Below are positions 1 to 5,696 of a stretch of 5,779 nucleotides of DNA, in pieces. The DNA lies in contig DINC01000381.1 in NCBI GenBank assembly GCA_002425885.1, forward strand, positions 45,058 to 50,836, given 5' to 3'. Within the stretch, counting starts at the first letter, position 1. Each line of letters starts with the position of its first letter. Source of the stretch: Spirochaetia bacterium UBA5550 (GTDB lineage: Bacteria; Spirochaetota; UBA4802; UBA5550). Below the pieces are notes generated by a model. That model ran no database searches and was not told the origin of the DNA. It was given only the letters and a program-made list of their open reading frames with translations. The translations under genes and the position numbers were made by a program.

Positions 1-751
1 CCTCGCGGATCATATCTCTCAGTGTATTGAACTCATACTTACGGAGTTTTACCCTGAAGAAAAAATCAGCACCGTAAATCATAAGCATCTTATGCGGAGG
101 GAGAGATTTATCGTCCCTGGTGTAATCTTCATACTCCGGTGTATCAACAGCACGAGTTGTTCCGCTTTGATCTCCGGTTTCAGCTGACGCTTTCTCTGCT
201 GAACCATCCTCCTGCTCCGCATCTTCCTCAAGAGTGCCGTTTTCAAGATACTCCTGAAGTTTATCTTCACACCACTCATAAGTGAATTCTTCCGGATACC
301 TGTCCACCAGGTTTTCATATTCATGAAGCATAATAGCAATGTTTGCAACGCGGCCAATTGGTGTATTCACAATTGAATTCATCCTGCTCATCACTTCACG
401 AAGAACCTGCTGAGGTCCGTAATTTGTCCCCTTCTCCTTATTATAAATTTCGGTGAGCCTCTTCTGGTAAATGCTTCTGAGATTGGATATAACTAAAAGA
501 TCCGCAACTACATATCCGTCAATTTTTTTATTCCCTGTCTGCCTGCTCTCCTTGGTAATCGCAATTATGAACACCATGTGGGCCTCATTAAGAATCATCA
601 GGGCCTGTCTCGTTTCACTTTCACTATAACCCTCTGCGGAGGTAAAATCCTTCATGAACTGATCTGACATAGGGACAGTCGGTTCATATTCAGAACTGTT
701 AAATCTTTTAATACTTTCATACACCCTGTCAATCAGGGTTCTTGTCAGCAT
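1..751 (-). CDS. Unrecognised protein with acidic linker, C-terminus cut by window edge
   Basis: An open frame runs leftward from an ATG at 749-751 to the window edge without a stop. It gives 250 complete codons and the C-terminus is missing. The start is well fixed: AAGAGG (complement of 760-765) lies 8 nt upstream, and an in-frame TAA sits two codons before the ATG. I do not recognise the family. The first ~170 residues look helical and cytoplasmic, with no signal peptide; the hydrophobic stretch around residues 57-65 is too short for a convincing membrane span. Residues ~174-216 form a low-complexity stretch rich in Glu, Asp, Ser, Thr and Ala, which looks like a disordered linker. It is followed by a more ordered, basic segment (FFFRVKLRKYEF, ~229-241). 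So there are probably two domains joined by an acidic tether. It lies 31 bp downstream of the YkgJ-like gene on the same strand, which suggests co-transcription. The frame is certain; the function is unknown. Confidence 0.85.
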   Translation of the reverse strand, partial: MLTRTLIDRVYESIKRFNSSEYEPTVPMSDQFMKDFTSAEGYSESETRQALMILNEAHMVFIIAITKESRQTGNKKIDGYVVADLLVISNLRSIYQKRLTEIYNKEKGTNYGPQQVLREVMSRMNSIVNTPIGRVANIAIMLHEYENLVDRYPEEFTYEWCEDKLQEYLENGTLEEDAEQEDGSAEKASAETGDQSGTTRAVDTPEYEDYTRDDKSLPPHKMLMIYGADFFFRVKLRKYEFNTLRDMIRE

Positions 752-782
752 GATTTATGCCTCTTGTTATAAATATTTGCGT

Positions 783-1292
783 TTATTTATTTATAACAAA
801 TTCAGCAAGCTCTTTCAAGGGGATCCTCTCTCTTTTGAAGAAATCATCAGAATTCTCCCCATAAAAAATGAGGTTTATCGAAGCCAGGGCGCTGTTGAGA
901 TTATCAAGGCTCAGTATATATTCTGAGTCTATTGAGTTTCTGCCATTAAAATTTTCCGGACAGAAATCCACCTTCCCGTCAATAAATACCGGGTAGCCGT
1001 GAGTCCGGCATATTACAGGACGGACATTATAGATTGAGCAGCTCCCCTGTTTCAGAAATACACATTTACCTGGATGATTCTTAGACATAATCTCCGGCTT
1101 CACCTCACCGGAGCGTATTGACTCATATATTACATAAGCTTCAACCGGAAAAACCGACTCAAGAATGCAGCAGGAGTCGCACCCCATGCGGCAGGCTATA
1201 TCAGAACTGTATTTCTCAAGGAGCTTTTCTTCGTACTGATTAACCTTTTCAATAAGTTTACTGTAGAGTCCCAATGATTTAAAATGCGGCAT
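783..1292 (-). CDS. YkgJ-family cysteine-cluster protein (putative Zn/Fe-binding, CxxCxxCC-type)
   Basis: This is a 169-residue soluble protein with the hallmark Cys cluster of the YkgJ / CxxCxxCC family (putative zinc- or iron-chelating domain). An N-terminal CRMGCDSCC supplies C34, C38, C41 and C42. GKCVFL (C77), GSCSIY (C85) and NVRPVICRTHG (C95) follow, and CPEN (C111) completes eight Cys in all. The 'C-x-I-Y-x-x-R-P-x-x-C-R' block is the strongest family marker. The length is normal for the family and the protein looks complete. The ATG start is supported by GAGGAG (complement of 1298-1303) 5 nt upstream. Family members are thought to bind a metal or Fe-S cluster, but their biochemical role is poorly defined, so none is assigned here. 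It is the first gene of a probable two-gene minus-strand operon and is divergent from the FIST/kinase operon. Confidence 0.9.
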   Translation of the reverse strand: MPHFKSLGLYSKLIEKVNQYEEKLLEKYSSDIACRMGCDSCCILESVFPVEAYVIYESIRSGEVKPEIMSKNHPGKCVFLKQGSCSIYNVRPVICRTHGYPVFIDGKVDFCPENFNGRNSIDSEYILSLDNLNSALASINLIFYGENSDDFFKRERIPLKELAEFVINK

Positions 1293-1313
1293 TATTACTC
1301 CTCAGGTATTCAG

Positions 1314-1342
1314 ATTATAAACGCTTTCATAAATAAAAACAA
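1314..1342 (-). promoter_or_regulatory. Candidate sigma70 promoter for the YkgJ-like operon
   Basis: On the minus strand a perfect -10 TATAAT (complement of 1314-1319) lies 17 bp from a weak -35 TTGTTT (complement of 1337-1342, matching only the TTG). Transcription would start near 1307. That leaves a leader of about 15 nt containing the GAGGAG ribosome binding site. The assignment rests on sequence match and position only. Confidence 0.55.
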
Positions 1343-1423
1343 TAAAATAATCAGCATATATAACTCAAGACTTTATAGCATAGTGAAGTATTAAATGATA
1401 ATTTTCTGAAAATAAAACATCAT

Positions 1424-1440
1424 TCCGGCAATCTGCCGGA
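1424..1440. repeat. Perfect 7-3-7 inverted repeat in the divergent intergenic region
   Basis: TCCGGCA and TGCCGGA are perfectly complementary arms separated by ATC. The repeat stands out as a GC-rich palindrome in an AT-rich spacer. It lies just upstream of the candidate -35 of the FIST promoter and about 80 bp upstream of the YkgJ-operon promoter. Neither side has an adjacent T-run, so it is a poor terminator. It could be an operator for a dimeric regulator or a dispersed palindrome; which of these is unknown. Confidence 0.5.
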
Positions 1441-1445
1441 TTAAT

Positions 1446-1474
1446 TTGACCGGGGCTGCACATTTATGTATTTT
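1446..1474 (+). promoter_or_regulatory. Candidate sigma70 promoter for the FIST/kinase operon
   Basis: TTGACC (1446-1451, 5 of 6 to the -35 consensus) is separated by 17 bp from TATTTT (1469-1474, 4 of 6 to the -10 consensus). Transcription would begin near 1481 and give a leader of about 53 nt. It lies only 6 bp downstream of the 1424-1440 inverted repeat, so a protein bound there would sit just upstream of RNA polymerase. Confidence 0.45.
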
Positions 1475-1533
1475 TAAGAAAGAGATTCACCAGAGTGTTT
1501 TAACAATTTCAAAAAATAATTTACGGAAAAAAG

Positions 1534-2682
1534 ATGAAAAGCGTTTATTCATTTATACAGACTCCTGATTCATATGAGGCGGGCATTGTAACTGCTGAAA
1601 AACTGAAGACTATATCACCTGAGATAGTCTTTATTTTCTTTTCAATCCACTACTCTCTTGAAGAGTTCTTTGAAGCATTCTACAGTATTATCCCTAAGGA
1701 AAAAGTCATTATCTCGGCAGGCACAGGGGATGGTGTCTATTCACCTGAAGGCGTGTTCAATAACGGAGTGTGCGCAGTGGGACTTAACTCTGAAGGAAAA
1801 ATCAGCTGCTCAGCAGCAGTGTGCGACACAAAAGATCTGAGTTCATATAACAGGACAGAGTTGTGTATGGATGAGGTGATAAAAAAATCAGCAGGGCCGT
1901 TAAAGGCAGGGCTTGTTCTTTCAAACTTTGTTAATGACGGCGTTGAGATTTCAAAGGGAACTAATGAAAAGTCAAATGCCCCCTTTACCGGGGCATTAAC
2001 AGGTGATGACTGGCTGTTCAAAAAAGGTTATGTAATACTTAATGGTGAAATTTATCAGAATGCAGTATTAATTGCAGGCCTGAGCGGTGATTTTGAATAT
2101 GCCTGTAATTGCGCCAGCGGATGGAAACCGATAGGGAGAAGCGGTATAGTAAACCAGTCAGAGGGGAATGTAATTAAATTCATCGATAATAAAACAGCTT
2201 ATGAATTTCTGGAGTCCGAATTCGGGTTCCCCCCCAAGGAGGCTGAGCTTGGAGTTATTTCAATTGCTGTTTATAATGATGACGGCAGCTTTTTCCTGCG
2301 AACACCATCTAAAATTGACATGGATACCGGTTTTATCACCTGTTTTGGTTCAATCCCGAAAAATTCCATGGTCCGCGTATGCAACGCCACCAAGCAGGAT
2401 GTAACTGAAGGCGCGGAGAAATGCGTTAAAGGATTAAACACCGCGAATTTCAGGCCGGTACTGGGTATAGTAATAAGCTGCGGAGGGCGGAAGTGGATAC
2501 TTCAGGATGACATCACCAAAGAGATTGAATTTATAAAAGAAAAATTCGGTGCAGATTTCCCCTTTACCGGCTTTGCCTCTTTCGGTGAATTCGGCCCATT
2601 TCACCTTGAAAACGGTAAATACACGGAAACTTATTTTCACAATGTTACCTATTCAGTAATGATCATCGGTGAAAAAAATTGA
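1534..2682 (+). CDS. FIST-domain (FIST_N + FIST_C) cytoplasmic sensory protein
   Basis: This 382-residue protein matches the FIST architecture of roughly 380-400 residues: FIST_N over ~20-200 and FIST_C over ~220-375. Recognisable family blocks are GTGDGVYSPEGVF (~63-75), FTGALTGDDWLF (~151-162), the following NGEIYQNAV, GWKPIG (~196-201), GNVIKFIDNK (~211-220), and the C-terminal FGEFGPF plus YFHN (~350-370). There is no signal peptide or membrane segment, so it is a cytosolic sensor. FIST domains are known or proposed to bind small ligands for histidine kinases or chemoreceptors; the NosP subgroup binds haem and senses nitric oxide. The only histidines are H39, H356 and H369, and whether any of them binds haem cannot be told. 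The ATG start has a weak upstream GGA (1525-1527). Its TGA overlaps the TTG start of the kinase gene, so the two are translationally coupled. A run of seven C occurs at 2229-2235. Confidence 0.88.
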   Translation: MKSVYSFIQTPDSYEAGIVTAEKLKTISPEIVFIFFSIHYSLEEFFEAFYSIIPKEKVIISAGTGDGVYSPEGVFNNGVCAVGLNSEGKISCSAAVCDTKDLSSYNRTELCMDEVIKKSAGPLKAGLVLSNFVNDGVEISKGTNEKSNAPFTGALTGDDWLFKKGYVILNGEIYQNAVLIAGLSGDFEYACNCASGWKPIGRSGIVNQSEGNVIKFIDNKTAYEFLESEFGFPPKEAELGVISIAVYNDDGSFFLRTPSKIDMDTGFITCFGSIPKNSMVRVCNATKQDVTEGAEKCVKGLNTANFRPVLGIVISCGGRKWILQDDITKEIEFIKEKFGADFPFTGFASFGEFGPFHLENGKYTETYFHNVTYSVMIIGEKN

Positions 2683-4640
2683 AATTCAACTGCTTTTCTT
2701 TAATCCCCGGCAGATATCCGGGCTTTGAATTCAGAGAGAGTATTGAACCTTCTGAACTCCGACACTCCCTGTTTGTTCTGGTAACGGATGACATTGAATT
2801 ATTCTTTGATAAGTACTCTGCCATTCTGCAGAAAATAAAAGGGATCATCCTTGTTCCCGGTGAGAGACTTTCATTTGAAAAACCCTATGAAAATTTAAGG
2901 GCTGTACGCTTTACTCCGGATGATGAACCGGTATTATTACCTCTTGCGGAAATATTACTCAGTATGTTCATGGAGAACATTAAAATCAGCTCGGCTTATG
3001 AACTTTTAAAAATGGAATCAGGGAGGACACAGGTCCAGTATAACAGACTCCTTGGATTCTATGAATCTATTCAGGAGAAAGCAAGGCATGATATCCGCCA
3101 CCAGAATAAATGGACAATAGAAGTCCTTCTTAAACTTATAAAATTCCGTAACGATGAGCTTCTGAAAAGCAGCATTGAAGATTATTCTGAAACAGTTATC
3201 TCTTTTTTCAGAGATAATTATTTCGATTTCAGAGGTGTGGCTCTCCTGAAAAATTACGACAGCACACCGGAAATCATTATATCAACCGGTGATGTGAAGG
3301 AAGCTCTGCAGGAAAAAAACGGAAATAAAGGTGGAGCCGGATGGGTTTCCGTTTTCCCCTTAACGTTTGAAAACAGGCCCAAACATCTGCTCATCGCGCT
3401 AAAGAATAAAAACGAATCCCTGAAGGAATACGAAACATCATTCTTCCTTCTTTTTTCTGAAATCGCAATATCCACCTACAGGGAGAAGCTGAATGAGCAT
3501 GCTCTCATCGAGGCAAAAGATGAGGCGGAAACAGCCAACAGACTGAAGAGCCAGTTTATGGCCAATATAAATCATGAACTCAGGAACCCGCTTAACGGTA
3601 TAACGGGTATGATCGGCCTGTTAAAAATGTCAGAACTGGACAGCATCCAGAAACAGCAGGTTTCACTGCTTGAATTTTCAGCCCAATCACTTGGCCGTAT
3701 TATAAATGACCTCCTCGATTTCTCCAGCATAGAAAAAGGAAACTTCAGGCTGAACAGGGAGGCTTTCTTAGCTGATGAACTCCTCAAAAAAACTGTAAGT
3801 CTTTTTGATATACCTGCTCAGAATAAAGGTCTGAAATTGAAACTGGTAAATAATTACACTGAGAATCAGCAGCTTGAAGGGGACCCCAACAGGCTCCAGC
3901 AGATTATAATAAACTTTATAACCAATGCGATTAAATACTCCGGGCATGGAGAAATAACTCTTAAGCTTGATGTCGATGAAGAGGACAGAAACGGCATCAT
4001 TCTGAGGTTCAGCGTTTCAGATAACGGGATAGGTATACCGGAAGAAAAAATGGATTCAATATTTACTGAATTTGTTCAGTTGGAGGATACTTACACAAAA
4101 TCCAGGCAGGGATTGGGGCTCGGGCTTGCCATTGTAAAAGAACTGACACGGAACATGAACGGAAAAATTGAAGTGGAAAGCACTCCTGGTAAAGGGAGTA
4201 CATTCTCTGTCATAATACCTTTTAAAAAAGCGCTTCAGGATAGCGATATTACTGAAAAAAAAGATGAGAAAAAAACAGCTGGCAGAAAACTGAAAATAAT
4301 GATCGCTGAAGATGACGTAATCAACATGTTTTATCTTGAAATGACATTTATGAAAATGGGACATTCCATAGACAAGGCTAAAAACGGTAATGATGCTTTA
4401 GAACTTGTTTTCAGTAATACCTATGATATCCTCTTCCTGGATATCGGGATGCCTGAAATGAACGGTTTTGAGTGCATTAAAATAATCCGGAAAAATAAAA
4501 TAACCACTCCGGCTGTTGTAATTTCCGGTTATACATCAGAAAGTGAAATACAAAAATTTATGTCAGCCGGTTTTAACAGGGTTCTTTCCAAACCGGTAGA
4601 CATTAAAGATCTGAAAACAGTAATCGATTCGCTGCTATAG
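2679..4640 (+). CDS. Soluble hybrid sensor histidine kinase with C-terminal receiver domain
   Basis: This 653-residue protein has no membrane segment. It starts at TTG 2679-2681, inside the FIST stop (4-nt overlap TTGA), with GGTGA (2668-2672) 6 nt upstream; the next Met is residue 97. Residues 1-~105 match nothing I recognise. Residues ~160-272 resemble a degenerate GAF domain, followed by a helical linker (~264-290). The HisKA block NINHELRNPLNGI carries the phospho-acceptor H299. The HATPase_c domain has the N box (N412, N416), G1 DNGIGIP (D448), F box (~461-467) and G2 GLGLGLA (478-484). The C-terminal receiver (~538-653) has acidic E544-D545-D546, phospho-acceptor D588, S616 and K638. 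All catalytic residues are present, so it should autophosphorylate and pass phosphate to its own receiver. It has no Hpt or output domain, so a separate Hpt and response regulator are required. The FIST neighbour is the likely ligand sensor. Confidence 0.95.
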   Translation: MKFNCFSLIPGRYPGFEFRESIEPSELRHSLFVLVTDDIELFFDKYSAILQKIKGIILVPGERLSFEKPYENLRAVRFTPDDEPVLLPLAEILLSMFMENIKISSAYELLKMESGRTQVQYNRLLGFYESIQEKARHDIRHQNKWTIEVLLKLIKFRNDELLKSSIEDYSETVISFFRDNYFDFRGVALLKNYDSTPEIIISTGDVKEALQEKNGNKGGAGWVSVFPLTFENRPKHLLIALKNKNESLKEYETSFFLLFSEIAISTYREKLNEHALIEAKDEAETANRLKSQFMANINHELRNPLNGITGMIGLLKMSELDSIQKQQVSLLEFSAQSLGRIINDLLDFSSIEKGNFRLNREAFLADELLKKTVSLFDIPAQNKGLKLKLVNNYTENQQLEGDPNRLQQIIINFITNAIKYSGHGEITLKLDVDEEDRNGIILRFSVSDNGIGIPEEKMDSIFTEFVQLEDTYTKSRQGLGLGLAIVKELTRNMNGKIEVESTPGKGSTFSVIIPFKKALQDSDITEKKDEKKTAGRKLKIMIAEDDVINMFYLEMTFMKMGHSIDKAKNGNDALELVFSNTYDILFLDIGMPEMNGFECIKIIRKNKITTPAVVISGYTSESEIQKFMSAGFNRVLSKPVDIKDLKTVIDSLL

Positions 4641-4689
4641 CCTGGCATAAAACTTTTTTTATCAATCATCAGATTTTCTGTATTTTTCA

Positions 4690-4718
4690 TTGACAAAAAA
4701 TCATACATTCCGTATATT
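4690..4718 (+). promoter_or_regulatory. Near-consensus sigma70 promoter of fur
   Basis: A perfect -35 TTGACA (4690-4695), a 17-bp spacer and TATATT (4713-4718, 5 of 6 to the -10 consensus) form an excellent housekeeping promoter. Transcription should start near 4725, inside the Fur box that abuts the -10. The arrangement indicates strong basal expression limited by a repressor. Confidence 0.85.
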
Positions 4719-4738
4719 GATAATGAAAATCATTTTCA
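4718..4738. promoter_or_regulatory. Fur box overlapping the fur transcription start
   Basis: This 21-bp site matches the classical Fur-box consensus at 19 positions. It contains a perfect 7-1-7 inverted repeat, TGAAAAT-C-ATTTTCA (4724-4738). It overlaps the last base of the -10 and the predicted start site, so bound Fur would block RNA polymerase. This is textbook negative autoregulation by the repressor encoded immediately downstream. Confidence 0.88.
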
Positions 4739-4743
4739 AAAGT

Positions 4744-4747
4744 GAGG
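4744..4747 (+). promoter_or_regulatory. Ribosome binding site that decides the fur start
   Basis: GAGG lies 6 nt before a TTG at 4754-4756. The in-frame GTG at 4742-4744 has only AT-rich sequence and no purine-rich Shine-Dalgarno motif upstream, and the GAGG begins within it. This favours TTG 4754 as the start codon. Confidence 0.55.
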
Positions 4748-4753
4748 CAGATT

Positions 4754-5218
4754 TTGCACGGTAGAGGGCCATGGTGGCGGGAAAAATTCGATCAGCACTG
4801 CGTAAGGATTACAGCAGCGCGTGAGATCGTTGTAAATATTCTCCATGAGACTGATGAGCATTTGAGCGCTTCTGACATTTACATGAAGGCCCATGCTATA
4901 AGTCCCGAAATCGGGCTTACTACTATTTACCGTACCCTTGAACTCCTTGAGCAGATGAGAATTGTGCAGAAATTCGATTTCGGCGATGGCCAGGCGAGAT
5001 TTGAACTTCTGAATAATCCCGGCGGAAAGGGACACCATCATCATCTTATATGCGTAAAATGCAAAAAAATCATCGATTACAAAGATTTTATTGATGAAGA
5101 AATTAATTGCCTGGGCAAAACACAGGATTTTCTCTCACAAAAGTATAATTTTCAGATTAATGATCACCTTGTAAGTTTTTACGGTTTATGTGAGAACTGC
5201 CGGGGTGGAGAACGCTGA
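4754..5218 (+). CDS. fur: Fur-family metal-dependent transcriptional repressor
   Basis: This is a 154-residue Fur-family regulator counted from TTG 4754. A GTG at 4742 would add four residues. The N-terminal winged helix contains HLSASDIY and the recognition helix LTTIYRTLELL, whose Arg is typical of Fur rather than PerR. FGDGQARFEL follows and supplies a Glu (E84) at a regulatory-metal position. HHHHLICVKC (H94-H97, C100, C103) and HLVSFYGLCENC (H138, C146, C149) provide metal ligands. The two CxxC pairs form the structural Zn(Cys4) site. With Fe(II) it should dimerise and repress iron-uptake genes. A Fur box overlaps its own promoter and another precedes the next gene, which supports an iron-responsive Fur. 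One caution is that the residue five after C103 is Asp (D108), as in peroxide-sensing PerR, where many Fur proteins have Glu. Peroxide sensitivity or a different metal preference is therefore possible. Confidence 0.9.
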   Translation: MHGRGPWWREKFDQHCVRITAAREIVVNILHETDEHLSASDIYMKAHAISPEIGLTTIYRTLELLEQMRIVQKFDFGDGQARFELLNNPGGKGHHHHLICVKCKKIIDYKDFIDEEINCLGKTQDFLSQKYNFQINDHLVSFYGLCENCRGGER

Positions 5219-5230
5219 ATTTTTTTTAAC

Positions 5231-5259
5231 TTTAAAATGAAAATGGTTTTCATTATTAT
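5231..5259 (+). promoter_or_regulatory. Weak candidate promoter for the DUF5320-type gene
   Basis: TTTAAA (5231-5236) and TATTAT (5254-5259) are spaced by 17 bp, and the Fur-box-like repeat fills the spacer. The -35 is poor. The main argument is the operator-in-spacer layout together with the gene's own very strong ribosome binding site. Read-through from the fur promoter is the alternative. Confidence 0.35.
5236..5254. promoter_or_regulatory. Second Fur-box-like inverted repeat, upstream of the DUF5320-type gene
   Basis: AATGAAAA and TTTTCATT form a perfect 8-bp inverted repeat around a TGG centre. Its arms share the TGAAAAT/TTTTCA core of the fur-promoter site. Against the 21-bp Fur consensus, 15 positions match when aligned at 5232-5252. 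It lies 24 bp before the start codon, where repressor binding would block initiation. Confidence 0.65.
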
Positions 5260-5277
5260 AAATAAAGGAGGTATGTT

Positions 5278-5670
5278 ATGCCAGCAGGAGATGGAAGAGG
5301 ACCTAACGGAGCAGGGCCTATGACAGGACGGGGCGCAGGTTTCTGCGCAGGTTACTCAGCACCGGGTTACGCAAATCCGGTCAGGGGCGGCGGATTCCAG
5401 GGCTGCGGCTATGGAAGAAGCGGCCGCGGAGGCGGAAGGGGCTGGAGAAACGGTTTCAATGCAGGCGGAAGACCCTTCTATGGAAGAGGATTCCAGGGAG
5501 CTCCCTACTCCAACAGATACGAGGCACCTTATCCGCAATATGAATATTCAGCGGACTCAGAACTCAGAATGCTGAAACAGCAGGCTGAAGCAATGAAAAA
5601 TGAAGCTGATGTTATTAATGAAAGAATAAAGGAACTTGAATCTGCGGCAGCAGGGAAAGCAGATAAATAG
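5278..5670 (+). CDS. DUF5320-type Gly/Arg-rich small protein with C-terminal coiled coil
   Basis: This 130-residue protein opens with the MPAGDGRGPNGAGPMTGRGAG motif that marks DUF5320-type proteins of anaerobic bacteria and archaea. Residues 1-~75 are low-complexity, rich in Gly, Arg, Asn and aromatics, with only two Cys (C23, C43). Residues ~76-90 are Tyr/Pro-rich. Residues ~93-123 form a charged amphipathic helix, probably a coiled coil that drives oligomerisation. There is no signal peptide or membrane segment. The ATG has a perfect AGGAGG (5266-5271) 6 nt upstream, so high expression is likely. The function of the family is unknown to me; its genes are often near metal-cofactor (NifX/NifB-like) genes, and metal handling is an inference. 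It lies 59 bp after fur with a Fur-box-like repeat between them, which suggests derepression on iron limitation. Confidence 0.85.
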   Translation: MPAGDGRGPNGAGPMTGRGAGFCAGYSAPGYANPVRGGGFQGCGYGRSGRGGGRGWRNGFNAGGRPFYGRGFQGAPYSNRYEAPYPQYEYSADSELRMLKQQAEAMKNEADVINERIKELESAAAGKADK

Positions 5671-5688
5671 GCTGGATTAACCCGGCCT
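5669..5688 (+). repeat. Hairpin overlapping the stop codon of the DUF5320-type gene
   Basis: AGGCTGG (5669-5675) can pair with CCGGCCT (5682-5688) with one G-U wobble and a 6-nt loop. It begins within the TAG stop. It has no following T-run, so it is more likely a 3' mRNA-stabilising element than a terminator. Confidence 0.4.
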
Positions 5689-5696
5689 ATATTAAA

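Noticed and set aside
79..357. 92-codon minus-strand open frame
   Set aside because: It lies in another frame of the edge-spanning minus-strand gene (1-751), has low-complexity composition, and has no convincing ribosome binding site.
1394..1413. Fur-box-like site in the divergent spacer
   Set aside because: One half (AATGATAAT) matches well but the other half does not. The 6-1-6 palindrome there lacks the Fur core, so it is too weak next to the two sites around fur.
4056..4364. 102-codon minus-strand open frame opposite the kinase
   Set aside because: It is antisense to the ATPase-receiver region, whose motifs are intact on the plus strand; its Phe/Ser-rich composition is typical of a shadow frame.
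4641..4660. Possible intrinsic terminator after the kinase gene (T-run at 4654-4660)
   Set aside because: The seven T are not preceded by a stable GC stem; only GCTATAGC and very short pairings are present.
4736..5044. 102-codon minus-strand open frame opposite fur
   Set aside because: The plus strand encodes a clear Fur protein; this is an antisense shadow.
5199..5227. Possible terminator between fur and the next gene (T-run at 5220-5227)
   Set aside because: Eight T are present, but the preceding sequence has a direct repeat of GAGAAC and no inverted repeat able to form a stem.
5278..5520. Gly/Arg-rich segment read as an RGG-box RNA-binding protein
   Set aside because: The opening motif fits the DUF5320 type, and true repeated RGG units are few. 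RNA binding remains possible but is not supported enough to name.
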